This document shows positions 45,059 through 55,551 of a stretch of DNA of 64,000 bases, one piece after another. Made by a program: the position numbers and the translations under genes. This stretch comes from Nocardia elegans NBRC 108235 (GTDB lineage Bacteria > Actinomycetota > Actinomycetes > Mycobacteriales > Mycobacteriaceae). The DNA is taken from NCBI RefSeq assembly GCF_001612845.1, contig NZ_BDBF01000013.1, positions 62,001 through 126,000 on the forward strand, read 5' to 3'. Below the pieces are notes generated by a model. The model ran no database searches. It was not told the origin of the DNA and saw only the letters and a program-made list of their open reading frames with translations. Every line of letters begins with the position of its first letter. Position 1 is the stretch's first letter.

Positions 45059-45922
45059 TCAGGCGGGCGTCGCGGAACGTTGCGCGCCCGTCTGCCAGCC
45101 GATCAGATATCCGGCATGGCGGCGCTCGAGCATCAGGGTCACCGATTCGTCGGAGGCGTTGAGAATGTCACTGTGTAATCGGCGTAATTTCACGCAGGGA
45201 TCCAGGCCGAGTTCCCGCTGCAGTGAACGGGCGAATTCATGGTAGGACTCGAGGGCGCGATGGCGCCGGCCGGAACGGCACAGCGCGTACATGTAGTAGG
45301 CCTGCAGCCGTTCGTGCAGGGGTTGTTCCGCGGTCAGTCGTGCCAGGTCGGGGCAGACCTCGCGGAAGCGGCCCAGCCGCAGCTGCGCCTCGATTCGCAG
45401 CTCGAGGTCGGTCAGCCGCACCTGTTCCAGATGCGACAGCTCGGCCGACAACGGCAGGCCGCTTTCCACGTCCAGCAGCGCCGGACCGGTCCACAGCGCT
45501 TCGGCCGCCGTGAACAGATCCACCGCGCGCATGTCGTCACCGGCATTCAGCGCGCAGCGGGCGGCGTCGGTCATCGTGCGATAGTCACGCAAATCCAGGA
45601 CACAGTCCTGGGCGTCGAACATATATCCCTTGCTCCAGGTGCGGAGATATCGGTCCGCGATCTCGCCCTGGTCCACATCCAGATATTGCGCCATCTTCTT
45701 CCGGATCCCCAGAACATAGGTCTGCACGACGGTGATCGCGCTGCGCGGCGGATCGTCGTTCCACAGCTCTTCGATCAGGGTCGTGACCGGAACCACCGTC
45801 GAATGCCGAATCAACAACAAGGCCAGCAATTGCCGTTGCTTCTGTGCGGTCGGCGTCGCATTGCGATTGTCGAGGGCGAGGGTCAAAGGGCCCAGAACGC
45901 GGGCATACACAGGATTCGACAC
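45059..45922 (-). CDS. SARP-family pathway activator
   Basis: A 287-residue Streptomyces antibiotic regulatory protein. The N-terminal OmpR-type winged helix (about 5-105) includes QKQRQLLALLLIRHSTVVPV and DPPRSAITVVQTYVLGIRKK; a bacterial transcriptional activator domain follows (about 112-260; VDLFTAAEALW, LHERLQAYYMYAL). There is no NB-ARC or TPR extension. It should activate the polyketide genes through TCGAG repeats at 32285 and 41907. GTG start with AAGGGGA upstream; a TATAAG box lies only about 12 bp away. Confidence 0.92.
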   Translation of the reverse strand: MSNPVYARVLGPLTLALDNRNATPTAQKQRQLLALLLIRHSTVVPVTTLIEELWNDDPPRSAITVVQTYVLGIRKKMAQYLDVDQGEIADRYLRTWSKGYMFDAQDCVLDLRDYRTMTDAARCALNAGDDMRAVDLFTAAEALWTGPALLDVESGLPLSAELSHLEQVRLTDLELRIEAQLRLGRFREVCPDLARLTAEQPLHERLQAYYMYALCRSGRRHRALESYHEFARSLQRELGLDPCVKLRRLHSDILNASDESVTLMLERRHAGYLIGWQTGAQRSATPA

Positions 45923-46192
45923 GTAGCGTCCCCTTATAGCATGAATTGCTGTGCGGTGAGCGTGAAATCATACGTCGCTGTAGACCGTTTCAGAGTACCG
46001 AGGGCATTGTGGCGAGACCGTAAACCCACTGTGATCATACCGTTAACGCCTTACGGCCGTCTTATTCTCGCATATGTTTTCGCAGGTGAACAATAGTTTG
46101 GACGCTCGACCGGGTGGCCGCGCGGCCTGTCGTCGGAACCGATTGCCGCCGAGCGCAATCCGGGCCGGGCCGCAGCGGTCCGCCGGTTCCGG

Positions 46193-47125
46193 TCAGGCTC
46201 CGGTGAGGGGCTCGGCGAGGTGTTCGGCGAAGGCCGCCGCGGCGGCGGCCGGATAGTCGGTGGTGCCGTCGACGTAGTCGCCGGTCCAACCGGTGGCGAG
46301 GTGCTGGAGTGCTGCCACGTTTGCCGGTTGTGGTGTCCCGCAGAGCAATTCGCCCATCGGATCGCTCGAGGTTCCTTCGGCGTCGGTGTGTTCGCCGGTG
46401 CTGAGGCGCACCCCGAGGAAGGGGCGATGCAGATGTGCCTGCAGTGCGGTGGTTCCGCTGCCGAAGTTGTTGCACAGCGCGGGCGGACCGGAGACGGTCA
46501 GGACGGGCAGGTCGGTGGCGGCGAGGTCGTCTAGTGCGACATCGGTATTGGCGCCGAGGAAGGATTTCACCGGGTCCAGCAGGACGAGCCCGCGCAGCTT
46601 CGCCCATGTGGCCGGAGAGGAGGTGTGCAGGCGATGGGCGACGTATTCGACGGCTTCGGCGCCGGCGGAATGGCCGATGAACACGAACGAGCGCGGTAGC
46701 GCGGGCAGGTCGACTCCGGCGCGCGTCGCCGAGGTGGCGAGGGGCCCGGTGGGATCGTCGGCGGTGGCGAACAGCCGGGCCACCTGATCCAGGAACGCGG
46801 TGTTGTCGCCGAGGTTCTGCAGGGTGCAGCCGTCGAGGTTCACGAACGGCAGGCTGGGGGAGAAGACGAGATACCCAGCAGTGGACAGCGTTTCGGCGAG
46901 TGCGGCGACGTTGCCCTCGGTGCGCGCGAAGCCGTGCTGCAGCCAGACCAGGCCGCGTGGCGTACCCGCGGGCCGATACCACGCGACGTCCTGATGCAGG
47001 GTCGTCGCCGCACAGGGCAGATCCACCGTGCCCGGCAGCGGTGGGCCCGCGGCGGCGGGAGCGAATGCGGCGGCCGCGACACACGCGGCGGCGAGGACGG
47101 TCAGGGTCGAAGCTCGCAGCCTCAT
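46193..47125 (-). CDS. Secreted alpha/beta hydrolase
   Basis: A 310-residue exported protein. The signal peptide is MRLRASTLTVLAAACVAAAA with cleavage near APAAAG (about residue 26). The hydrolase core has LVWLQHGFARTEGN, the elbow GHSAGA, and a His in STGEHTDAEG. Three or four cysteines in the mature part suit disulfides. GGAG precedes the ATG at 47125; a longer frame to 47176 is unlikely. It is separated from the polyketide regulator by 270 bp, so it is probably outside the cluster. Substrate unknown. Confidence 0.82.
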   Translation of the reverse strand: MRLRASTLTVLAAACVAAAAFAPAAAGPPLPGTVDLPCAATTLHQDVAWYRPAGTPRGLVWLQHGFARTEGNVAALAETLSTAGYLVFSPSLPFVNLDGCTLQNLGDNTAFLDQVARLFATADDPTGPLATSATRAGVDLPALPRSFVFIGHSAGAEAVEYVAHRLHTSSPATWAKLRGLVLLDPVKSFLGANTDVALDDLAATDLPVLTVSGPPALCNNFGSGTTALQAHLHRPFLGVRLSTGEHTDAEGTSSDPMGELLCGTPQPANVAALQHLATGWTGDYVDGTTDYPAAAAAAFAEHLAEPLTGA

Positions 47126-47767
47126 CGCAACTCCACAAGCACACTCGGTATCCCGGTGATGACGCCACCGGGACATCGATCAGTATTCGCCACCGAGACG
47201 CGCCGCGGAGGCGCTTCGGGCCGTCACCTGTCGGCGGGCGCGACGCGCCAGGTCCGCGGCAGCGGGACCGGACGGAAACCGCTGGTGGCCAGGGGGTTCG
47301 CAGCGTGCGATGGATGCGGGGTGCGGGTATCCCTGGTCGCGAACTCACCAAGCGGCCCGACTCCTGCCAGGGTGCCACAGGGGGACGCGATATCGTCACC
47401 CTCCGGCCCACCGGTAGCTGGGTGATCGCCGACCTGCGGATATGCGGTTCGTCTTTCCGGCGGCTATGCGCCTGCGCCCGGCACTCGCCCCGGACGCTGC
47501 CCCTGTGATCGGCGGCTGGTCCACCGGATTCGACGGTGCCACAAGCCGGATTCGGTCGCGGGGGCGTATGCGGCCAGGGCGCCACCGGTCCACACGGCCA
47601 CTGCGAGCTCGATCGAATTGCATCTCGTGCCCGTCCCGCTGGTTTTGCTGAAAGATTGCCGGGTACCTGCCGATGTGTGGCCGGACATGCTGGGCTGCCG
47701 GGGCGACAGCCGGTCACGCCGGCGTATTTCCCAATCCATCCCATCCGTACCGAGGAGGAGAGCAACC
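47126..47767 (+). other. 642-bp intergenic region
   Basis: No recognisable gene or remnant. Open frames are Arg-rich and unsupported. The right end carries AGGAGGAG (47751-47762 region), the ribosome-binding site of the PRC-barrel gene. Confidence 0.5.
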
Positions 47768-48238
47768 ATGACCGGACAGCTCGACACTCTGATGGACAGC
47801 ACCGTGTACGACTCGCACGACGACAAGATCGGCAAGGTCAAGAACATCTACGTCAACAACGAAACCGGTTCGCCGACCTGGGCGTCGGTGTCCATGGGAC
47901 TGTTCCGCCACGATTCGCTGGTTCCGCTGGTCGGGGCGCAGCACGATCCGCAGTCCGACGCGCTGCGGGTGAATGTGGACAAGGAAATGGTGAAATCCGC
48001 GCCCGCTGTGGAACAGAACGGGCACATCAGCCGGGAGGGCGAGGAACAGCTGCTCCGCCACTATCACGTCGACCCGAACCGGACCGTCACCGTGCCCACC
48101 AGCCGCGAAGAGGTCCGTGTGGAACGCGAACCGGTCATCGACGCCCGCGCGTACGGGCAGACTTCCCTGGGCGACGAGGGACAGGAGGTCACCGATCCGG
48201 GACGCTACGACGATCGCCGTTACCCGGACGAACGCTGA
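47768..48238 (+). CDS. PRC-barrel domain protein
   Basis: A 156-residue protein. The PRC barrel is residues 5-80 (STVYDSHDDKIGKVKNIYVN, PTWASVSMGLF, SLVPLVGA). The rest is a charged tail with REEVRVEREPVIDARAYG, reminiscent of the DUF2382 module that often follows PRC barrels. Role is probably stress-related or RNA/membrane-associated, but not established. Very good ribosome-binding site (AGGAGGAG). Confidence 0.82.
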   Translation: MTGQLDTLMDSTVYDSHDDKIGKVKNIYVNNETGSPTWASVSMGLFRHDSLVPLVGAQHDPQSDALRVNVDKEMVKSAPAVEQNGHISREGEEQLLRHYHVDPNRTVTVPTSREEVRVEREPVIDARAYGQTSLGDEGQEVTDPGRYDDRRYPDER

Positions 48239-48253
48239 CCACTGATGGTGTGA

Positions 48254-48276
48254 GCCGGGCCCGGACCGGGCCCGGC
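48254..48276. terminator. Bidirectional GC-rich hairpin
   Basis: GCCGGGCCCGG (48254-48264) is mirrored by CCGGGCCCGGC (48266-48276) around one base, between the convergent PRC-barrel and methyltransferase genes. Confidence 0.7.
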
Positions 48277-48302
48277 CCTATCGTCCGGGGGACAAGGCGC
48301 TG

Positions 48303-50040
<1,738 letters not shown>

Positions 50041-50154
50041 GGTTGTGTCCCTAAGTTGGTTGTGTGCGCCCATGCGGGCCGGTCATCTACCGCCGGCGTG
50101 CCACGCCTCGGCATGCTGGACGAGCAGCGCCGCGAGATCGGACACGGCGCGGCG

Positions 50155-50562
50155 CTACGGTGTGGCCGCCGGACGGGGGCTCAGGCAGAACGGTTGGCCG
50201 TCGGGATCGAGCAGCACTCGCCAGCGGTCGGCGCCGGGTTGGAAGTCGGGTCGACTGGCTCCGAGCGCGCACAACCTCTCGGTTGCCGCCTCGAGGTCGT
50301 CGACCTGCAGGTCGAGGTGAAAGCGTTTGGCGCCGGTCTCATCCGGCCACTGCGCGGGCCGAAATCCCTCGACCTTGCCGAAGCCGATCGTGACCCCGTC
50401 GCCTTCGACCATCCCGTAACTGTCGTCGCTGTAGGTGACCTCCCAGCCGAGCGCGGCCGCATAGAAGCGCGCCAGCCCGGCCGGATCGGCGCTGTCGATA
50501 TTGACCATCGACAGCGTCGCCGTCGAGTGCTCGGATTTCGCGGTGGAATATGTGTGACTCAC
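50155..50562 (-). CDS. VOC-family protein, divergent from MarR
   Basis: A 135-residue vicinal-oxygen-chelate protein: LSMVNIDSADPAGLARFYAA, then FHLDLQVDDLEAATERLCAL and the final VLLDPDGQPFCLSPR strand with its acidic ligand position changed to Phe-Cys. The GTG start lies inside the MarR operator; the first 15 residues are weakly structured, so a downstream start is possible. It is probably induced when the MarR repressor leaves the operator. Confidence 0.82.
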   Translation of the reverse strand: MSHTYSTAKSEHSTATLSMVNIDSADPAGLARFYAAALGWEVTYSDDSYGMVEGDGVTIGFGKVEGFRPAQWPDETGAKRFHLDLQVDDLEAATERLCALGASRPDFQPGADRWRVLLDPDGQPFCLSPRPAATP

Positions 50563-50568
50563 ACATAT
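50548..50568. promoter_or_regulatory. 21-bp perfect palindromic MarR operator
   Basis: Arms ATATGTGTGA (50548-50557) and TCACACATAT (50559-50568) around one central base. It lies between the VOC and MarR genes, 11 bp before the MarR GTG, and spans the annotated VOC start codon. Such perfect symmetry in a 70% GC genome is unlikely by chance. Confidence 0.78.
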
Positions 50569-50579
50569 AAACTAGGTCC

Positions 50580-51155
50580 GTGACGCAAACCCAGTCAAGC
50601 CTTCACCATGCAGCCAACGTTCTGGGCGCCTTGAGTCTCGTCGTCGCCGACGGGATGAACACCGCCGTCGAAGCGGTCGCGGCCCTCGGCCCGTCGGCCG
50701 CCGCCGCCCTTGCCGCGATGCATCAGTTCCTCGACGGCGGATCGGTCACGCAGCTGAGTTCCGTTCTCGGCCTGTCTCACTCGGGCACGGTGCGCCTTGT
50801 CGACCGCCTCGTCGCCGAAGGCCTCGTCGAGCGCGGCGGCGCACAGGATGGGCGGGCGGTCTCCGTGGGCCTCACGCGGCATGGTCGGGACATGGCCGCA
50901 CGGATACTCCGGACGCGCGAGAAGTCGCTGATGAGTGCGCTGTCCGCGTTGTCCGCGGACGAGATCGACAATCTCGCGGCAACGGTGGACACGATGCTGA
51001 CCACGATGACCCTCGCCAGAGCCGAACAACGCGCAGCCCGCGGCAACGACCGTTCACAACCGTGGCTGTGTCGCCTCTGCGACTTCGACGCCTGCGGCCG
51101 CAGCGAAGGCAACTGCCCGGTCAACAACGCGGTGATGACCAGCGACAAGAGTTGA
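50580..51155 (+). CDS. MarR-family regulator with C-terminal cysteine cluster
   Basis: A 191-residue regulator. The winged helix is VTQLSSVLGLSHSGTVRLVD and RLVAEGLVERGGAQDGRAVS. After the dimerisation helix, the tail has WLCRLCDFDACGRSEGNCPV, a C-x2-C-x4-C-x6-C cluster fit to bind zinc or an iron-sulfur cluster or to sense thiols. This tail is an addition to the 140-residue MarR core. It likely represses itself and the divergent VOC gene. Confidence 0.85.
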   Translation: MTQTQSSLHHAANVLGALSLVVADGMNTAVEAVAALGPSAAAALAAMHQFLDGGSVTQLSSVLGLSHSGTVRLVDRLVAEGLVERGGAQDGRAVSVGLTRHGRDMAARILRTREKSLMSALSALSADEIDNLAATVDTMLTTMTLARAEQRAARGNDRSQPWLCRLCDFDACGRSEGNCPVNNAVMTSDKS

Positions 51156-51194
51156 CGCCACGCTGCTGTTCGGCCCGGGGGAGGTGCTCGACAG

Positions 51195-51965
51195 CTAGTC
51201 GCCGGATTTGTGCGCCACGGCGAAGATTCGCCGGAACGGCAACCAGGTCGTCCCGTCGGCGCGCTGGGGGTAGGCCGCGCGCAGGAGTGGGGCGAGCTGG
51301 GTGGTGAACCGCGCCCACTCCTCGTCGTCGAGGGCGCCGCGCACCGGTCGCAAAGCGGTCCCGGTCACCCATTCGAGGACCGGATCCGTGCCGGTCAGCC
51401 GCTGCAGATAGGTGGTCTCCCAGGCGTCGACGGCGCATCCCGCGGCGGTGAGCACCGCGGCGTAGCCGCTCGGATCGAGGACGTCGCGGGGTTGCAGGAT
51501 GCCGCTGGATTCCAGGCGTGGCCGCCACTCGTCGCGCGCGGCGAGTTCGCGGATGGCGACATGGGAGGGCGCGTCGAAGTTGCCCGGCACCTGCAATGCC
51601 AGCCAGGCCCCGGCCGGCAGCGCCGCCACCCACTGCGGCAGCAGCTCGGTATGCGTCGGCACCCACTGCAGCACCGCGTTGGTCACCACGACGTCGGTAT
51701 CGGGTGCGGGCCGCCACTCCTCGGCGGAGCGCACTTCGGCGTCGATACCGGATTCCCGTGCGGCCGCGACCATCTCGGGTGAGGAATCGAACGCGTCGAT
51801 CCGCGCCTTCGGCCACCGCTGAGCGAGCACGCCGGTCAGCTGCCCGGGCCCGCACCCCAGGTCGACCACCCGGCGTGGATTCTCGGCGTCGATGCGCGCG
51901 ATCAGTTCGAAGAACGGCCGCGAACGGTGGTCGCCGAAACTGCGGTACTTCTCGGGATCCCACAT
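51195..51965 (-). CDS. tam: Trans-aconitate 2-methyltransferase
   Basis: A 256-residue SAM-dependent methyltransferase. Start MWDPEKYRSFGDHRSRPFFE and SAM motif VVDLGCGPGQLTGVLA, with IDAFDSSPEMVAAAR and NAVLQWVPTH, match Tam closely. Tam methylates trans-aconitate, relieving its inhibition of aconitase. The gene stands alone, and length agrees with the family. Confidence 0.88.
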   Translation of the reverse strand: MWDPEKYRSFGDHRSRPFFELIARIDAENPRRVVDLGCGPGQLTGVLAQRWPKARIDAFDSSPEMVAAARESGIDAEVRSAEEWRPAPDTDVVVTNAVLQWVPTHTELLPQWVAALPAGAWLALQVPGNFDAPSHVAIRELAARDEWRPRLESSGILQPRDVLDPSGYAAVLTAAGCAVDAWETTYLQRLTGTDPVLEWVTGTALRPVRGALDDEEWARFTTQLAPLLRAAYPQRADGTTWLPFRRIFAVAHKSGD

Positions 51966-52127
51966 GGGCTGCTCCCCTCGCCGAAGGTGCTAAACCGTAC
52001 GAGCGTTATATTAGCGCTGAGGGGTGGATTCGGCTCGCGGTCATCGTGGCAGTGACCGGGCGATCAACTGGACGGCGAGGCTGCGGCCCGTCCGCGCGGG
52101 CCCGGCGCCTGGGTCGTCTCGCCGGTT

Positions 52128-53339
52128 TCAGAAGTAGGTGCCGGCGAACGGGGCGGAGGTGGTGGTGAACAGGTTGTCGGCGTCTTCGATTGCGCCGCTG
52201 CGATTTTCGCCGATCCGGCCGGCGAGGGCCAGTTGCTGCCAGGTGGATCCGCCGAGGTAGACCGCGGCGAGGGCGGCCACGTCGGTGGTGAGATCGGGGG
52301 GTGCGTCGACGCGGGTGACGGCGTCGGCGGTGATCCGGTAGGAGCCGGTGTTGGCGGGCAGGATGTCGTCGGTCACCGCGAGGACCACTGCCGGTGCCTC
52401 GCGGTAACTGCGGCGTTGCAGCGCCGCGCGGACATCGACGAGCCGCAGCCAGGTCTCGTCGTGCACGCCGGCGACGGTGACCACGCGCTCATCGGTGAAC
52501 AGATGCCGCAGCGGGCTGTCCACCGGCGCGAAGGTCACCACGATCCGGTCCACGATGTCGTGGGTCAGCAGATGCCGCAGCAGTCCGCGATAGGCCGCGG
52601 GCGTGGTGGCCACCCAGTCGTCGACGACGATGGTGCGCTGCGGATTGCGCGGCCAGCCGGTGCCGTCCGACGGGCGGTAGCGCAGGAATCCGTCCTCGGC
52701 GCCGGGGTCGCCGTGCACCACCGTCCAGCCGGCGTTGCCTGCGGCCAACTCCTGGAAACGCCACCAATACGGCGGCCGGTCGATCGCGCCGTTCCACGAA
52801 ATATCCGCGGCCGCATAGAGTTTCGCCAGCTTCTCCCACCGGCTCTCGGCGTCCAGGTAGCGCACCGGCCCGCCCTGGGGAACGGTATCGCGCAACCGGG
52901 CCTGTCGCCGATCCACCTCGAGCGTCGCGTACGAGCCGGCCACACCGTAGCCGAACCGCTCGTAGATGCCGCCCTGGGTGGCGCGCAGACTCGCGACCAC
53001 TTCGCCGCGCTCGGCGATATCGGCGAGCTGACGCCGCAGCAGCGCGCTCACCACACCCCGGCGCGTGTGGGTCGGCAGCACGCCGACGTGTGTGACCGCC
53101 GCGTGGGGGAGGCGCTGCCCGCCCGGGACCACCAGCCAACTGGTGTAGGAGTCGACGGCCCCGACCAATTGCCCGTCCAGTCGCGCCCCGAGCGTGCGCC
53201 CGGGCTCGACCAGTCCATCGGCGCCGTCCGGCAGCGGCGGCAGTCCGACCATCGCGGTGCGGAAGATCTCTCCCGCCGCACGCACCTCGCCGGGGTCGGT
53301 CGGCGTCACGAGTTCGACGGCTGCTGTGCCGCTGGTCAT
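52128..53339 (-). CDS. eis: Eis-like GNAT-family N-acetyltransferase
   Basis: A 403-residue protein of the Eis family: N-terminal GNAT domain with CoA motif VTHVGVLPTHTRRGVVSALL, a second GNAT-like domain, and a sterol-carrier-like C-terminal domain. The Tyr of GIYERFGYG and the C-terminal Phe carboxylate are the Eis catalytic pair. Mycobacterial Eis acetylates aminoglycosides at several positions and modulates host responses. The gene is monocistronic. Confidence 0.87.
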   Translation of the reverse strand: MTSGTAAVELVTPTDPGEVRAAGEIFRTAMVGLPPLPDGADGLVEPGRTLGARLDGQLVGAVDSYTSWLVVPGGQRLPHAAVTHVGVLPTHTRRGVVSALLRRQLADIAERGEVVASLRATQGGIYERFGYGVAGSYATLEVDRRQARLRDTVPQGGPVRYLDAESRWEKLAKLYAAADISWNGAIDRPPYWWRFQELAAGNAGWTVVHGDPGAEDGFLRYRPSDGTGWPRNPQRTIVVDDWVATTPAAYRGLLRHLLTHDIVDRIVVTFAPVDSPLRHLFTDERVVTVAGVHDETWLRLVDVRAALQRRSYREAPAVVLAVTDDILPANTGSYRITADAVTRVDAPPDLTTDVAALAAVYLGGSTWQQLALAGRIGENRSGAIEDADNLFTTTSAPFAGTYF

Positions 53340-53519
53340 TCGTCACCTCCGGGGTCCTGCGCGGGCGCGTCGTGTGCCGCACGTCCCGGACCACGCTAGC
53401 GGGCCGTCGCCGCGGATCAGTGCGATGTGGATCGGCGGGGCGGCCACGAAACTCTGGTGGCACCGCCGCGTCACAGCTGTTCGACGGTGAATTCCGCCGT
53501 CCCGCAGCCGAACTCGGTC

Positions 53520-53837
53520 TCAGCCTGCCGCCGCCATCGCTCTCCACGCCTTTCTGGCGCGGGAACGAGCTCGCGGGGCGGCGTATTCGATTCGCCGACG
53601 CGCCTCGGAGGCGCTGATCCGCAGTAGATCGCTCAAGAGCTCCGCGGTGTCCCGGTAGCCGGTGTCGGCGGCGAGACCGCGGCGCTCGGCCTCGGCGACG
53701 GCCGCGACCATGGCCGCACCCAATCGACGCCGGCGGCGTTCGGTTTCGACGAGGGTACGCAGCAAGTCGACATCGGCCAGTTCCGACCATCCCCGTGCCG
53801 GAGCATTCGGTGCCAATGCAGTCGAATGTGTGTTCAC
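53520..53837 (-). pseudogene. Truncated DUF222/13E12-family N-terminus
   Basis: About 105 residues. LLRTLVETERRRRRLGAAMVA, then [20 protein letters not shown] and ELLSDLLRISASEARRRIEY match the N-terminus of the DUF222 (13E12 repeat) family, whose full-length members have about 400 residues and a C-terminal HNH nuclease. After RRRIEY the sequence departs and stops. It is a 3'-truncated relic of this repetitive family. Confidence 0.75.
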
Positions 53838-54083
53838 GCGAGGCAGCCTACCGCATGCTCGAACATTTGTTCGATAATCAGCGTTCAAGCGCGTCGATGT
53901 TCTCGCGGTGTAAGGCGCGCGGCGGTGCGGGGCGTGATTTGCCGGAATCGGGGGGGGGATCGGGTGGCCGGGGCCGCGGTTTCGTGAATGCTCGCCTGGC
54001 CGGCGTCCCGGAGCGCGCCCATCGGCGAGAAGGGTGCATGGCTGCGTGGCGGTGACCCGCCCGGTGCGCGAGTCGGACCGCGT

Positions 54084-54572
54084 TCACCGCGGTGCTCGGC
54101 GTGCGCGGCGTCGTCGTTGCAGGCCGGGGTGTACGCCGGCGGGCAGGCCCGCGTGGGCGGCGATGCGTTGAAGTAGCGGAAGGAGTTGGGCTCGCTCGGC
54201 CTCGTCGAGCGGTGCGAGAACGTCCGATTCCAGTGCGTCGGCCTCGGATTGCATCGACTCGAGCACCTCGCGGGCATTGTCGGTGAGGTGGACCGCATGC
54301 GCGCGCCGGTCGGCCGGATGCGGCCGCCGGGTCACCAGTGCGCGTTCTTCGAGCTCGTCGACCAGTCCAACCATCGCGTTGCGGTGAACACGTAGCAGAT
54401 CCGCGAGTTCCTGCTGACTGCGACCGTCCGCGACGGCCAGCTGGGTGAGTACCGCGAAGTGGGCCGGGTCCAGATCCAAACGTGCCAGCTGCTCGGTGAG
54501 CTGGTACGACACGTGGAAACCGATCTGCGACAACAGGAATGCCGCGCGTGAGTCCAGCGGCCGGTTCGTCAT
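54084..54572 (-). CDS. MarR-family transcriptional regulator
   Basis: A 162-residue winged-helix regulator: LDLDPAHFAVLTQLAVADGR, SQQELADLLRVHRNAMVGLV and the wing RRPHPADRRAHAVHLT. The C-terminal tail (LQRRRRARRAPR) is Arg-rich. ATG at 54572 begins MTNRPLDSR. It is divergent from the ABM-monooxygenase operon with a shared operator at 54631, and very probably represses it. Confidence 0.86.
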   Translation of the reverse strand: MTNRPLDSRAAFLLSQIGFHVSYQLTEQLARLDLDPAHFAVLTQLAVADGRSQQELADLLRVHRNAMVGLVDELEERALVTRRPHPADRRAHAVHLTDNAREVLESMQSEADALESDVLAPLDEAERAQLLPLLQRIAAHAGLPAGVHPGLQRRRRARRAPR

Positions 54573-54630
54573 GACACTTACACTAGCAATCCAACATGAT
54601 TGCCATCTAACGATATTGACATAAATTGTG

Positions 54631-54651
54631 ATTGTCACTTAACGTGACAAT
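54631..54651. promoter_or_regulatory. MarR operator before the monooxygenase operon
   Basis: ATTGTCAC (54631-54638) is mirrored by GTGACAAT (54644-54651) across 5 bp. It abuts the ATG at 54652, so transcription would be blocked at the promoter or start; the upstream 60 bp are strongly AT-rich for this genome. Confidence 0.68.
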
Positions 54652-55014
54652 ATGACGAACCCCAACATTCCTTCTGTGCCCGACACCGACGCACCGGTCA
54701 CGGTCATCAACACGATGTCGGTACCCGCGGCTCAGCGGGACCTGTTCCTCCAGCGCTGGCGTGACAGCGCCCAGTACATGGCGGCCGCCGCCGGTTTCCG
54801 CCGAACCCGGATGTTCCAGGCGGCCGGCGAGGCGGCCGAGGCGGTCTTCGTCAACGTCGGGGATTGGGACAGCGGCACCGCCCTGCGTAACGCACTCGGT
54901 ACTGCGGAGTGGCGGGAATTGACGCTGCGGATCCAGCACGATCTCGACCTCACCGCCCGGCCGATGATCTTCCATCCCACCCTCGAACTGGGACCCGGCG
55001 AGGTGCTGTCCTAG
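54652..55014 (+). CDS. Antibiotic-biosynthesis-monooxygenase (ABM) domain protein
   Basis: A 120-residue ferredoxin-like ABM-fold protein: APVTVINTMSVPAAQRDLFL, AAGFRRTRMFQA and FVNVGDWDSGTALRNAL. ABM proteins include cofactor-free quinone-forming monooxygenases and heme-degrading enzymes. The start abuts the operator, so there is no room for a normal ribosome-binding site and translation may be leaderless. It is first in an operon with two small membrane proteins. Confidence 0.82.
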   Translation: MTNPNIPSVPDTDAPVTVINTMSVPAAQRDLFLQRWRDSAQYMAAAAGFRRTRMFQAAGEAAEAVFVNVGDWDSGTALRNALGTAEWRELTLRIQHDLDLTARPMIFHPTLELGPGEVLS

Positions 55015-55072
55015 CGGACCGGATGCCTTGTGGGACAACAGTTCACCGTCTGAATGTCACAGGAGAACCACC

Positions 55073-55507
55073 ATGTCACGCCGGAACCTCGACACCGTCC
55101 TGGCCGCCGCTGTCGTTTTGTTCACCTTCTACCTCGGGTTTTCTTTCGTCCTGACCCCCGAGACCGCCGCCCAGGGCTTCGGCCTGCCGAACTTGCCCGA
55201 CGGCGACGGCTTTCTCGTCGTGAAAGGCTGCCGCGAGCTCGCGATGGGCCTGGGTACGGGCATCCTGCTGATGACCGGCCAGCGCCGCGCCTTGGGGTGG
55301 GTTGTGCTGATGACGGCCGTCGCCCCGTTCGGCGACATGGTCAACGTCCTGGCTCATCACGGCTCCGCGGTCACCGCGTTCGGCGTCCACGGCTCGACCT
55401 GCGCGCTGATCGCGGTCACGGGCCTGCTGATCCTTCGCGAAACCGGCAAGGCGCCCAAGGCCCAGCAGGCTACCGCCCCAGCGCCCGCCGCGCAGCTGTC
55501 GGCCTGA
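55073..55507 (+). CDS. DUF4267 small membrane protein
   Basis: A 144-residue protein with about four membrane helices (VLAAAVVLFTFYLGFSFVL; GLGTGILLMT; LGWVVLMTAVAPFGDMVNVL; CALIAVTGLLIL) and an Ala/Pro-rich tail. The FGLP and KGCRELAMG motifs fit DUF4267. Function unknown. AGGAGA lies 7 bp before the ATG. Second in the MarR-controlled operon. Confidence 0.78.
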   Translation: MSRRNLDTVLAAAVVLFTFYLGFSFVLTPETAAQGFGLPNLPDGDGFLVVKGCRELAMGLGTGILLMTGQRRALGWVVLMTAVAPFGDMVNVLAHHGSAVTAFGVHGSTCALIAVTGLLILRETGKAPKAQQATAPAPAAQLSA

Positions 55508-55551
55508 CGTCTACACCCGAACGACCGCACCATCATTCGAACGAGGACTCG

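Noticed and set aside
46193..47125. Secreted hydrolase as part of the polyketide cluster
   Set aside because: Separated from the SARP gene by 270 bp without TCGAG repeats and carrying a signal peptide, so it was placed outside the cluster.
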